Shown here: positions 43,170 to 52,385 of the stretch, piece after piece
Numbering within the stretch: the first letter of the stretch is position 1
Layout of the letters: every line of letters begins with the position of its first letter
NCBI RefSeq assembly: GCF_004366355.1
Contig: NZ_SODV01000001.1
Span: forward strand, 3,472,001 to 3,536,000
Length of the DNA: 64,000 bases
Source of the DNA: Dinghuibacter silviterrae
GTDB lineage: Bacteria; Bacteroidota; Bacteroidia; Chitinophagales; Chitinophagaceae
Direction of reading: 5' to 3'
The notes under the pieces: model-generated
What the model was told of the DNA's origin: nothing
Database searches by the model: none
The model's input: the letters and a program-made list of their open reading frames with translations, nothing else
Position numbers and translations under genes: made by a program

Positions 43170-44240
43170 GTGAAAAGCGTATTCCTCCGATACAAGCTCT
43201 ACCATATCCCTTTTTGGTGTTTCTATGGCTACATGTGGTGGGTGGTCAACAGCGGCTTTGCCAACGCAACAAGGGGCGTGTTCTCGATTTACTTTATCAA
43301 GGTGTCGTTTTATTGGATATGGGAAATCGCGGCCGTTTGTTTCAACCTGTATTTCCTGATGCCAAGGCTTCTGGAACGCAACAAAGTAGTGCCCTACATC
43401 CTGTCGGTTGTGTTGCTGGTGCCCCTTACCGCCCTGCTGATCACCCCGGGTTACTATATTACCGCCTGGGTCCAGGGCAGGGCGATGAGGGAGCTTTGGG
43501 GGAACGACGCCACCTTTTGGTCCCTGCTGCTCGCCAATCCACTGCCGTCCGTAACGGCCGCCCTGACCCTGGGGATGACCATCCACCTGGCCAGGGTCTG
43601 GTTCAAGACGCGTCAGCACCAGCAGGAGCTGGAGCGCGAAAAGCTCGAAACCGAGCTCAAGTTCCTGAGGAACCAGTTCAACCCCCACTTTTTGTTCAAC
43701 ACGATCAACTCCATCTTTTTCCTCATCCACAAAAACCCCACGATGGCTTCGGACTCCCTGGCTAAGTTCTCCGAGCTTTTGCGCTACCAGCTTTATGAAT
43801 GCAACGACAGGGAGATCCTGCTCACCCGCGAGCTCGCTTACTTAGAAAACTTCGTGGAACTGGAAAAGCTCCGCCAAAACAGCAACGTCAGTGTCGACCT
43901 TGACATCCACCGTCTGTCCGGTCTTAAACATTCCATTGCCCCTTTCGTCCTGATCACCTTTGTGGAAAACGCCTTCAAACACGTTTCCCGCACCACCGGC
44001 AGCCCGAACTGGATAAAGATCGGGCTCGACCTGGCCGGGGACAAGCTCGACTTTTTTGTGTCCAACAGCACGGCGGCGGATAACCGAAGCGAGGTCATCC
44101 ACTACGGGGGGATCGGTCTGGCCAACGTCCGCCGGCGCCTGGACCTTCTTTACCCCGGCGCCTACGACCTCTTTATCCATTCCAGCGACAGCCGCTTCGA
44201 CGTCCGGCTGCAGCTCCAACTCCAAAACCTCATCGCATGA
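43170..44240 (+). CDS. LytS-type sensor histidine kinase
   Basis: This 356-residue protein is read from GTG 43170, which follows a purine-rich AGAAGG; a frame extension to 43095 gives a non-hydrophobic, basic N-terminus unlike the family. Four transmembrane helices (about 12-32, 42-64, 75-97, 118-142) precede the coiled segment HQQELEREKLETELKFL, the phosphoacceptor block NQFNPHFLFNTINSIFF (His173) and the ATP-binding motifs FVENAFKH and GGIGLANVRRRL. It overlaps the response regulator gene by 4 bp. It is a paralogue of the kinase at 36938 but in a different context. Confidence 0.9.
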   Translation: MKSVFLRYKLYHIPFWCFYGYMWWVVNSGFANATRGVFSIYFIKVSFYWIWEIAAVCFNLYFLMPRLLERNKVVPYILSVVLLVPLTALLITPGYYITAWVQGRAMRELWGNDATFWSLLLANPLPSVTAALTLGMTIHLARVWFKTRQHQQELEREKLETELKFLRNQFNPHFLFNTINSIFFLIHKNPTMASDSLAKFSELLRYQLYECNDREILLTRELAYLENFVELEKLRQNSNVSVDLDIHRLSGLKHSIAPFVLITFVENAFKHVSRTTGSPNWIKIGLDLAGDKLDFFVSNSTAADNRSEVIHYGGIGLANVRRRLDLLYPGAYDLFIHSSDSRFDVRLQLQLQNLIA

Positions 44241-44962
44241 TCAACTGTGTCATTATAGACGATGAACCCCTGGCGCGCGAAGGCATCGCCGACTACGTCC
44301 GGGAGGTCGACTTCCTCAACCTCATCGCCACCTGCGAGAATCCCGTCGAGCTCATGGCCCTCCTGGACAAACACCCCATCGACCTCGTTTTCCTCGACAT
44401 CCAGACGCCAAAGATGAACGGCATCGACTTCCTCAAGATCGTCCAAAAACCGCCGATGGTGATCATCACCACGGCTTTTCCTACGTATGCGTTGGACGGT
44501 TTCCAACTCAACGCCCTCGACTACCTCCTCAAACCCATCACCTTCGACCGTTTTTTCAAATCCGTCCACAAGGCCCGCGAATACCACCAGCTTGTCCACC
44601 GGTCCGCCCCGCCGCTCAAGGCCGACGACCATTTTTTCATCAAGTGCGGCACCAAATACGAAAAGATCCTCTTTGACGACATCCTCTATGTCGAGGGCAT
44701 GCAAAACTACGTCACCATCTACACCACCAAGGGCAAGTACATCACCCTCCTGTACCTGAAAAACCTCGAAGAAAACCTCGACGCCCAGGCCTTTATCCGC
44801 GTCCACAAGTCCTACATCGTGTCGATTTTGAAGATCGACGCCATCGAGGGGAATGAGATCTTCATCGGGGAGCACCGGGTGCCGATCAGCCGCAATTATC
44901 GCGAGCAGGTGATTGAACAGGTGGTGTTGAATAAGTTATGGGGAAAAATAAGGATGTCGTAG
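44237..44962 (+). CDS. LytTR family response regulator
   Basis: This 241-residue protein has a receiver domain (CVIIDDEPLAREG, phosphoacceptor Asp54 in LVFLDIQTPKMNG, LDYLLKPITF) and a C-terminal LytTR domain (DDILYVEGMQNYVTIYT, FIRVHKSYIVSILKIDAI, VPISRNYREQV). It is the cognate partner of the kinase it overlaps. The divergent TonB-dependent receptor is the most obvious local target, because this pair has no downstream gene on its own transcript before a new promoter at about 45000. Confidence 0.93.
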   Translation: MINCVIIDDEPLAREGIADYVREVDFLNLIATCENPVELMALLDKHPIDLVFLDIQTPKMNGIDFLKIVQKPPMVIITTAFPTYALDGFQLNALDYLLKPITFDRFFKSVHKAREYHQLVHRSAPPLKADDHFFIKCGTKYEKILFDDILYVEGMQNYVTIYTTKGKYITLLYLKNLEENLDAQAFIRVHKSYIVSILKIDAIEGNEIFIGEHRVPISRNYREQVIEQVVLNKLWGKIRMS

Positions 44963-44998
44963 TTCCGTTTTGTACAATTTCCCCTTTCAGAGCGACGG

Positions 44999-45006
44999 TA
45001 GCTTTG
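44999..45006 (+). promoter_or_regulatory. -7 box upstream of SnoaL-like gene
   Basis: TAGCTTTG is a full match to the Bacteroidota TAnnTTTG box, ending 10 bp before the ATG at 45017. A TTTG occurs at 44969-44972 but the spacing of 26 nt is longer than usual, so the partner box is uncertain. The transcript would have a very short leader. Confidence 0.35.
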
Positions 45007-45016
45007 TCAAAAAAAG

Positions 45017-45460
45017 ATGAAACACGCCCTCGCCCTCGCGGCCCTATTCGTTGCCGTTAGCGCTGCCGCCCAGAGCCTCGATGAAGCCAAACAAGCCATT
45101 GCCGCCAGCAACGCCATCTACTTTCACTCCTTTGCCCGGAACGATTCTTCCATTTTTATCGACCGCTACGCCGATGACTGCCGGATCATGGCGCCGGGCT
45201 CGCCCGCGCTAGACGGTCACGAAGGCGCCGCCGGCTTTTTCCGGATTGCCTACGACAAGATCGGTCTCCGGGACGGGCAGTTTATCACCACGGCCGTCTA
45301 TGGAGACGGGAAGGAATACGTCACGGAAGAGGGTTTGTGGAAATCTTATGATGCGCACCATCTGCTTTTCGACCATGGCAAATTCCTCGTGCTTTGGAAA
45401 AAGACGCCGAAGGGGTGGAAGATGTTCCGCGATAGCTTTAGCAGCGATCTGAACAGGTAG
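45017..45460 (+). CDS. Secreted SnoaL/DUF4440-like protein
   Basis: This 147-residue protein has a signal peptide (MKHALALAALFVAVSAAAQ) and an NTF2-like domain recognised by DEAKQAIAASNAIYFHSFARND, the RYADDCRIMAPGSPALDGHEG turn and the closing FLVLWKKTPKGWKMFRDSFSSD. This fold is used for small-molecule binding or isomerase-like reactions; no catalytic set can be named. It is a single gene between the LytTR pair and a GC-rich hairpin zone. Confidence 0.85.
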   Translation: MKHALALAALFVAVSAAAQSLDEAKQAIAASNAIYFHSFARNDSSIFIDRYADDCRIMAPGSPALDGHEGAAGFFRIAYDKIGLRDGQFITTAVYGDGKEYVTEEGLWKSYDAHHLLFDHGKFLVLWKKTPKGWKMFRDSFSSDLNR

Positions 45461-45462
45461 GG

Positions 45463-45555
45463 GCGCGCCCGCCCGGGCGCGCTGGCCGCGCCGCCGCCGC
45501 CGTTTTGCCGGGCCGCCACCGCCGTTTTGCCGCGGCGCCGCCGCGGCGCCGCCGC
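45463..45555. repeat. GC-rich hairpin and short direct repeats between convergent genes
   Basis: GCGCGCCCG-CC-CGGGCGCGC (45463-45482) is a perfect dyad starting 3 bp after the SnoaL-like stop. It is followed by two copies of CCGCCGTTTTGCCG and two copies of GCGGCGCCGCC. The tract separates two convergent genes and holds no coding frame that I would support. It may end transcription or be a slippage-prone expansion. Confidence 0.5.
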
Positions 45556-46404
45556 TCATTTGTTGAACTGCCACGCCAAAAACGCGTCGATCCACCGCGC
45601 CGGCACCCAGCGCTTCAGCCAAAGCGTCGGCCGCCCCATAAATCCCGCGACATAGCGGAGACGCGGCCGGCGGGCCGCCACGGCTTTATCGACGAGCCGC
45701 GCGATCACGGCAGGGTGGGAGAGCTTGGCATCGAAATCCTGAAAAGTCCGAAGCAAGCGCTTGACCATCCCCCCGTAGACGGTGGCGCCGGACACCCGCT
45801 GCGCGTGCGCCGCCGCCTCGGCGGTCCAGCCAGTGCGGATGCCCCCGGGTTCGATGAGGACGACCTTGATCCCGAAGCGGCGGACCTCGACGCGGAGGGC
45901 GTCGCTCAGGGCTTCGACCGAATATTTGGTGGCGTTGTACCAACCGGCCAGCGGGGTCGCCATGCGTCCGCCGACGGAGGACATGTTGATGATGGTGCCC
46001 CCGCCTTGCGCACGCATGGAGGGCAGGACGAGCTGGGTGAGGCGGCTCAGACCAAAGACGTTGACGGCAAACTGGTTTCTGGCCTCGTCCAGGGGGACGT
46101 CTTCGAGGGCCCCGGTGGACCCGTAGCCGGCGTTGTTAACCAGGACGTCGATCCGTCCGGTTTCCGAAAGAATGGTCCGGACGCCTTCGGCGAGCGTGGT
46201 GTCCTGGGTGAGGTCCATGTATAAAACCCGCGCCCCCAGGGCTTTTATGTCCTCCATGGCGTCCAGGCGCCGGGCGGCTCCATAGACGACGTGACCGCGG
46301 CGGAGAAGCCATTTAACGGATTCCTTACCAATACCGGAGGAGGCGCCGGTGACCAGGATAACCCGCTGCTGTGGCCCTTTTTCTACAAATTTTTTTGACG
46401 CCAT
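45556..46404 (-). CDS. Short-chain dehydrogenase/reductase
   Basis: This 282-residue protein from ATG 46404 has the classical SDR signature: cofactor motif VILVTGASSGIGKE near 15-27, VLVNNAGYG near 90, the catalytic Ser in NMSSVGG and Tyr-x3-Lys in GWYNATKYSVEAL, and IEPGGIRTGW after strand 6. An Arg-rich segment after the glycine motif (YGAARRLDAM) suggests NADP(H) preference. The open frame continues 45 codons upstream but into the promoter region of the divergent adhesin gene. Substrate is unknown; the family often acts on ketones, sterols or sugars. Confidence 0.9.
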   Translation of the reverse strand: MASKKFVEKGPQQRVILVTGASSGIGKESVKWLLRRGHVVYGAARRLDAMEDIKALGARVLYMDLTQDTTLAEGVRTILSETGRIDVLVNNAGYGSTGALEDVPLDEARNQFAVNVFGLSRLTQLVLPSMRAQGGGTIINMSSVGGRMATPLAGWYNATKYSVEALSDALRVEVRRFGIKVVLIEPGGIRTGWTAEAAAHAQRVSGATVYGGMVKRLLRTFQDFDAKLSHPAVIARLVDKAVAARRPRLRYVAGFMGRPTLWLKRWVPARWIDAFLAWQFNK

Positions 46405-46474
46405 TTGCAATTGATTAACAAAAAACTGGAGAAAGCTAGGAAAAATGTTTAAATTTATGCTGTAATCCAGTCCT

Positions 46475-49400
46475 ATGCAAAAGTTGATGGGAAGTTCAAG
46501 CTTCTTCCGTTTACCTCTTTTTATCCTCTGCTTATGCATGTCTGCCGCGGTAAGGGCGGGTGTTCCCCCGACGCCTACGGTCAGTTCCGCTACAACAACT
46601 ACTTTTTGTCAGGGTGGCAGCGTCGTGCTAACGGCGACGTCTACCGGCGCTACGTCGTTTCAGTGGTACCTGAATGGAACCGCGATCACGGGCGCGACGG
46701 CCAACAACTATACCGCGACGACGGGTGGGAACTACACGGTGACCGCGACGAATGCAAGCGGTACGTCGACGGCGAGTGCGTCGACGACCGTCACCGTCAA
46801 CCCCAACCCGGTGACCCCGACGGTCACGGCGGGGAGCAGCACGACCTTTTGCTCGGGTGGAAGCGTCAGCCTGACGGCGAATGCCTCGGGGGCGACGGGC
46901 TACCAGTGGTCCATGAACGGCGCGGCGATCTCGGGTGCAACGGCGAGCAGTTATAACGCGAACGCCGCGGGCAGCTATACGGTCCAGGTCACCAACAGCC
47001 AGGGTTGCGCCTCCGCGGCCAGCGCCACCACGACGGTGACGATCCTCGCAGCCCCGGCAGCGCCCACGATTACCGCCAGCGGAACGACGACCTTTTGCGG
47101 GGCAGGAAGCGTGATCCTGACGGCCAACGCCACGGGCGCAAGTACCTACCAGTGGTACCTGAACGGAACGGCGATCACGGGCGCGACCGCCAACAACTAT
47201 ACCGCGAGCGCGGCGGGGAAGTATACGGTCGTCGTGGCGAATGCCAGCGGTTGTAGCTCGCCGGCGAGTGCGGCCACCACCGTAACGATCAACCCGAACC
47301 CTGCGGCACCGACCATCACGGCGGGCGGGGCCACGACCTTTTGTGCGGGGGGCAGCGTCGTCCTGACGGCCAACGCCGCGGGGGCTACTTCCTATCAATG
47401 GTACCTGAACGGGTCGGCGATTTCGGGGGGCACCAGCTCCACGTATACCGCATCGGCGTCCGGGTCTTATACGGTGTCCATCGTCGGCAGCGGCGCTTGT
47501 GCGTCCCCCGTGAGTGCCCCCATCAAGGTGTCGATCAATCCAACCCCCACCACGCCGACGATCACGGCGGGGGGCAATACGCCGCTTTGCGCGGGGGAAA
47601 GCGTCGTCCTGACCGCCAACGGGTCGGGTGCGGCCTCCTATCAATGGTACCTGGGCGGAACCGCGATCACGGGCGCCACGACCTCGACCTATAGCGCCGG
47701 TACCTCCGGGAACTATACGGTGACGATCACCGACGCGAATGGTTGTAACTCCGCGGCCAGCAATGCGACCAGCGTGACCGTCGAACCCGTCCCCATAGCC
47801 CCGACGGTCACCGCCGGGGGCCCCACGACCTTTTGCGCGGGTGGCAGTGTCACCCTGACTGCCAGCGCGACCGGCGCCACCGCCTTCCAGTGGTTTGACG
47901 ATGGCACGGCCATTACCGGCGCCACCAGCGCCAGCTATACGGCCAACGCTTCGGGCAATTATACGGTGACCTACCAGACCAGCAACGGTTGTACCTCCGC
48001 GACCAGCGGGGCCGTCATGGTCACCGTCAACGCGCCCCCGCCGGCCCCCGCCATCAGTGCGGGCGGGCCCCTGGGCTTTTGTAGCCCGGGAAGCGTTGTC
48101 TTGTCGGCCTCGGCCACGGGGGCGACGTCCTACCAGTGGTTTGTTAACGGCACGCCGATTTCCGGCGCGACCGGTGTGAGTTATACGGCCAGTGCAACCG
48201 GGAACTATACCGTCAGTTATACCAACGGTTGTCCTTCCACCGTGAGCTCCGGTACCGCGGTAACCGTGTATACGCCCCTGACCGGCGCCGTGATCAATGC
48301 CGGCGGACCGACGACTTTTTGCGAAGGGAACGGGGTCAACCTGACGTCCAATACCAGCGACGTCGCCAGTTACCAATGGTACCTCAACGGCAACGCCATC
48401 ACGGGGGCGATCACTTCCAGTTATTTTGCCACGGCGGCGGGGAATTATACCGTGACGGTCTCGAACCCCTGTTCCGCCACCGCCTATACAAGCACCGCGA
48501 TCACGGTTACGGTCAACCCGGCCCCCACTTCTCCGACGATTTCGGCGGGTGGTCCGCTCACCTTTTGCGCGCCCGGGAGCGTGGTCCTGACGGCCAACCC
48601 CGCCGGCGCCACGGCGTACCAGTGGTTTTTTGACGGCGTCGCCATCACCGGTGCCACCAGCCAGACATATACCGCCACCGCCGGGGGAGACTATACGGTC
48701 ACGGCGGTCAACAGCCTGGGCTGTAGCTCCATGCCGAGCGCGATTACCACGGTCATCGCGTACCCGCCCCTGACCGCACCGGTGATCAGCAACACCGGGT
48801 CGACGACCTTTTGCGCCGGCGGCAACGTGACCCTGTCGGTGACCGAATCGGGTGTCACCAACTACCAGTGGTACCTGAACGGTAACCCCATCGCCGGCGC
48901 CATCTCGGCCTCCTATATCGCCACGGCCACCGGTTCTTATACGGTTAATATTTCCAATCCTTGTTCTTCGGCCACCAGTGGCCCCGCGATCGTTACGGTC
49001 AACCCCGTCCCCGCCACACCCTCGGTGAGCGCGGGCGGAGCGACCACGTTTTGTGCGGGTGGCAGCGTAACGCTGACCGCCAGCGCGGCGGGGGCCACTG
49101 CCTACCAGTGGTCGAACAACGATACCATCATAGCCGGGACCACCGCGCAGACCTTTACCACCGATTCCTCGGGCAGCTATACCGTGACGGTGGCCAATTC
49201 GTATGGATGTACCTCGACGAGCGCGCCCACGACCGTCACGGTCTATCCGCAGCTCGCGCCCATCAACACCAGCGTGGCAGCGGGCGGCCCGACGACCTTT
49301 TGTGCCGGGGGAAGCGTTGTCCTGCAGGCATCGACCATCGGCGTGTCCTCGTTCCAATGGTCCCTCAACGGGGTGGCCATTACGGGTGCAACGGCCTCTG

Positions 49401-51358
49401 CGTATACGGCGACCGCCTCCGGTACCTATACGGTCCTGCTCTCCAACCCCTGTTCCTCCGTCACCACCAGCCCGGTGACGGTCACCGTCAACCCGGTCCC
49501 TGCCACCCCGACGGTGACCGCGGGTGGGAGCACGGGTATCTGTGTCGGGGACAGCGTGATCCTGACGGTCAACGCCTCCGGGGCCACCGGCTATCAGTGG
49601 TTCCTTGGCGGGACGGCGATGGCCGGAGAAACCACGGACGCCGATACCGTACTGGCCTCGGGCAGCTACACCGTTACGGTAACCAATGCCAACGGCTGTA
49701 CCTCCGCTGCCAGCGCACCCACCACCGTCACGGTCAACCCGCTGCCTGCCGCGCCCTCTGTCAGCGCGGGCGGTCCGACCACCTTTTGCGCCGGGAACAG
49801 CGTCGTACTAACGGCCACGCCTGCCGCCAGCGACTACCAATGGATGCTCAACGGGGCCGACATCACCGGGGCCACCGGCGCAAGCTATGCAGGGACGGCC
49901 ACCGGGACCTATACCGTTACCCTGACCGACGGTAACGGATGTACCTCTTTGCCTAGTGCTTCGGTATCCGTGACGGTGAACCCCGATCCCCCGGCACCCA
50001 CCATCGCCACGGGCGGTGCCACGACTTTTTGCCAGGGGGACAGCGTCATCCTCACCGCCACGGCGACCGGGACCGTAACGTATCAATGGCTGCTTAACGG
50101 CACGGCCATCCCCAAAGCCACGACCACCACGGATACCGCCAAGGTCTCCGGTTCTTATACGATCGCCGTGACCGACGGCAACGGGTGTACCTCCACGGCC
50201 AGCGCCGGGATCACCGTGAACGTGGATCCCACACCCGCCACGTCACTGACCGTCGCGGGCAGCGCTACCACCTTTTGCCAGGGGGCCAGCGTGGACCTCA
50301 CGGCCAATTCCTCCGGGGCCACGTCTTATCAATGGTACCAGGGCTCTACGGCGATCACCGGCGCAACGAGCAATATCTATACCGCCACCGCTACCGGGAC
50401 GTATGCGGTGACGATCGGCGACGCCAATGGCTGTAGCTCCGCGCCCAGCGCTTCGATCAACGTCACCGTCAACCCGACGCCCGTGACCCCGGTCATCACC
50501 GCGTCCGGCACCCTGGGGATTTGCCCGGGCCAGACGCTGCTGCTCACGGCGACCCCCACGGGGGCCGGCACCTATCAATGGTACGAGAACGGCACCGCCA
50601 TCAGCGGCGCCACCGGCGATACGTATACCGCCACCACCGCCGGTAGCTATACCGTCACCTCGGAGAATTCATTTAACTGTACATCTGACGCCAGCACCAC
50701 GACGGTGATCACCAACCCCTGTCTGCCCCAGGCGGACCTGGCCATCACCAAAACGGTGAGCCCCGGTCCGTATAGCGTACAAAGCCCCGTCACCTACACG
50801 CTAACGGTGACCAATAACGGGCCGAAGGACGCCCAGAACGTGGTGGTGGCCGACACCCTCCCGTCCGGGCTGGGAACCCCCGTTAATTTCGGCGGTGGCG
50901 GCAACCCGCTCTACAGTGCGGTCAGCAATTCCATCCAGTGGACCCTCAGCGACCTGCCGGCCGGAACGACCGAGACCTTTACCTTCGACATTTCACTCAA
51001 GAGCTTTGGCACCATATCCAATACCGGCTTTGTGACGTCTGCTACCCTGGACCCCGACACGACCAACAACCACAGCACGGCCACCTTTGTGTTTGCGGGC
51101 AATCTTTTCATCCCCAACGTGATCACGCCCAACGGGGATGGCAAGAACGACCTCTTCGTCGTCCTCGGCCTGGAAAACTATCCCGGCTCTTCCTTGCGCA
51201 TCTACAACCGCTGGGGCAGCCAGGTATACCAGTCCGAAGACTACCGCAACACCTGGGACGGCAGTGGCTTGAATGCAGGCACCTATTACTATGTCTTAAC
51301 CGCCAACATCCCCGCGGGTAAACAAACCTACAAGGGTTGGGTAGAAATCATCCGCTAA
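46475..51358 (+). CDS. Giant Ig-like repeat adhesin with T9SS type B sorting domain
   Basis: This 1,627-residue surface protein has a signal peptide (LFILCLCMSAAVRAG), then 17 Ig-like repeats of about 80 residues (residues 30-1410). Each begins with a TTFC.GGSV.LTA-type strand, has a YQWYLNG core and ends TVTVNP; each keeps a cysteine pair. A DUF11-like domain follows (ADLAITKTVSPGPYS to NNHSTATF, about 1415-1540), then a type B gliding/T9SS C-terminal domain (FIPNVITPNGDGKNDLF, RIYNRWG, WDGSGLNAGTYYYVL, 1545-1627). It would be exported by the type IX system and held at the surface. The two following genes encode its SprF-like and OmpA-like partners; SprF starts at the last base of its stop codon. 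Confidence 0.92.
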   Translation: MQKLMGSSSFFRLPLFILCLCMSAAVRAGVPPTPTVSSATTTTFCQGGSVVLTATSTGATSFQWYLNGTAITGATANNYTATTGGNYTVTATNASGTSTASASTTVTVNPNPVTPTVTAGSSTTFCSGGSVSLTANASGATGYQWSMNGAAISGATASSYNANAAGSYTVQVTNSQGCASAASATTTVTILAAPAAPTITASGTTTFCGAGSVILTANATGASTYQWYLNGTAITGATANNYTASAAGKYTVVVANASGCSSPASAATTVTINPNPAAPTITAGGATTFCAGGSVVLTANAAGATSYQWYLNGSAISGGTSSTYTASASGSYTVSIVGSGACASPVSAPIKVSINPTPTTPTITAGGNTPLCAGESVVLTANGSGAASYQWYLGGTAITGATTSTYSAGTSGNYTVTITDANGCNSAASNATSVTVEPVPIAPTVTAGGPTTFCAGGSVTLTASATGATAFQWFDDGTAITGATSASYTANASGNYTVTYQTSNGCTSATSGAVMVTVNAPPPAPAISAGGPLGFCSPGSVVLSASATGATSYQWFVNGTPISGATGVSYTASATGNYTVSYTNGCPSTVSSGTAVTVYTPLTGAVINAGGPTTFCEGNGVNLTSNTSDVASYQWYLNGNAITGAITSSYFATAAGNYTVTVSNPCSATAYTSTAITVTVNPAPTSPTISAGGPLTFCAPGSVVLTANPAGATAYQWFFDGVAITGATSQTYTATAGGDYTVTAVNSLGCSSMPSAITTVIAYPPLTAPVISNTGSTTFCAGGNVTLSVTESGVTNYQWYLNGNPIAGAISASYIATATGSYTVNISNPCSSATSGPAIVTVNPVPATPSVSAGGATTFCAGGSVTLTASAAGATAYQWSNNDTIIAGTTAQTFTTDSSGSYTVTVANSYGCTSTSAPTTVTVYPQLAPINTSVAAGGPTTFCAGGSVVLQASTIGVSSFQWSLNGVAITGATASAYTATASGTYTVLLSNPCSSVTTSPVTVTVNPVPATPTVTAGGSTGICVGDSVILTVNASGATGYQWFLGGTAMAGETTDADTVLASGSYTVTVTNANGCTSAASAPTTVTVNPLPAAPSVSAGGPTTFCAGNSVVLTATPAASDYQWMLNGADITGATGASYAGTATGTYTVTLTDGNGCTSLPSASVSVTVNPDPPAPTIATGGATTFCQGDSVILTATATGTVTYQWLLNGTAIPKATTTTDTAKVSGSYTIAVTDGNGCTSTASAGITVNVDPTPATSLTVAGSATTFCQGASVDLTANSSGATSYQWYQGSTAITGATSNIYTATATGTYAVTIGDANGCSSAPSASINVTVNPTPVTPVITASGTLGICPGQTLLLTATPTGAGTYQWYENGTAISGATGDTYTATTAGSYTVTSENSFNCTSDASTTTVITNPCLPQADLAITKTVSPGPYSVQSPVTYTLTVTNNGPKDAQNVVVADTLPSGLGTPVNFGGGGNPLYSAVSNSIQWTLSDLPAGTTETFTFDISLKSFGTISNTGFVTSATLDPDTTNNHSTATFVFAGNLFIPNVITPNGDGKNDLFVVLGLENYPGSSLRIYNRWGSQVYQSEDYRNTWDGSGLNAGTYYYVLTANIPAGKQTYKGWVEIIR

Positions 51359-52374
51359 TGAGAAACCATTTCTTTGCCCTCTGTGTAACGACCACTTGCC
51401 TGCTGCAGGCCGCCCACGCCCAGCAAAGCGTACAGTTCAGCCAGTACGTCTTTGACGGCCTGACCATTAACCCTGCCTATGCCGGCTACAAAGGCGATCC
51501 CTATCTGAACACTACCTTCAGGGACCAGTGGACCGGCTTTACCGGCGCCCCCAAAACAGCCGTGGTGAGCTTTGATGCCCTGACCAACGTATCCGACGAC
51601 CGCATGGGGCTCGGCGGCCAGCTCCTCTACGACCAACTGGGGCCCCAGCAAAACTATTCCCTGACCGGTTCGTACTCCTACCGGATCCCGCTGGCCGGGG
51701 ACCAACCCGATGACCCCCACCGGTTGTGCCTGGGGATTGCCGGGTTGCTGTCCCAGTATTCCCTCAACGGGTCCACCTTCCAGTACGAAGACCCCGGTGA
51801 CCCCCTGATCACCGGTACGACCGTCCGCACCAAGTTCGTGCCCGACGCCCACTTTGGCGTGTTCTATTATACCAAGCGGTTTTATGCAGGGGGATCCATC
51901 CTGAACCTGTTTTCGATCAACGGCGGCCGCCGGATCTACTACGCCAACGGTTCCGCCTACTCCTCCCTGCTGGAGGGAACGACGATGTACCTCACCGCCG
52001 GGGGCATGCTCGACCTGTCCGACGAGGTCAAGTTCAAACCGTCCATCATGATCAAGGAAGACTTTAAGGGACCGACCAACTCCGATTTCAACGTCTTTTT
52101 CCTGTTTGACGAAATCCTCTGGGTCGGCGGCTCCTATCGCACGAGTATGAAATTCTGGGACAAAAGCAACCTCCAGCAAAACCTCCAGGCCTCCGACGCC
52201 GCCAGCCTCATGGCCGAATTTTATATCAATCCGCAGTTCAGGATAGGATACTCCTACGACTTTACTACGAGCGGCCTGTCGAACTACCAGAGTGGCTCCC
52301 ACGAATTGTCCCTTGGCATCACGTTTAAAACAAAGCGGTTCGGCCAGTACATGGCGACCCCGCGCTACTTTTAA
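51358..52374 (+). CDS. PorP/SprF family type IX secretion membrane protein
   Basis: This 338-residue protein starts at ATG 51358, sharing one base with the adhesin stop (TAATG); a frame seven codons longer is discarded. After the signal peptide (MRNHFFALCVTTTCLLQAAHAQ), QSVQFSQYVFDGLTINPAYAG is the family hallmark, and the rest is an outer-membrane beta-barrel. In flavobacteria SprF is needed for surface exposure of the adhesin SprB encoded beside it, and type B sorting domains pair with PorP/SprF proteins. This gene is therefore most likely the dedicated partner of the adhesin upstream. Confidence 0.93.
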   Translation: MRNHFFALCVTTTCLLQAAHAQQSVQFSQYVFDGLTINPAYAGYKGDPYLNTTFRDQWTGFTGAPKTAVVSFDALTNVSDDRMGLGGQLLYDQLGPQQNYSLTGSYSYRIPLAGDQPDDPHRLCLGIAGLLSQYSLNGSTFQYEDPGDPLITGTTVRTKFVPDAHFGVFYYTKRFYAGGSILNLFSINGGRRIYYANGSAYSSLLEGTTMYLTAGGMLDLSDEVKFKPSIMIKEDFKGPTNSDFNVFFLFDEILWVGGSYRTSMKFWDKSNLQQNLQASDAASLMAEFYINPQFRIGYSYDFTTSGLSNYQSGSHELSLGITFKTKRFGQYMATPRYF

Positions 52375-52385
52375 TCCGATCCCCG

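Noticed and set aside
46628-49357. 909-residue open frame on the minus strand
   Set aside because: It is antisense to the Ig-like repeats; its Arg/Gly-rich periodic sequence follows from the GC-rich repeat codons of the adhesin.
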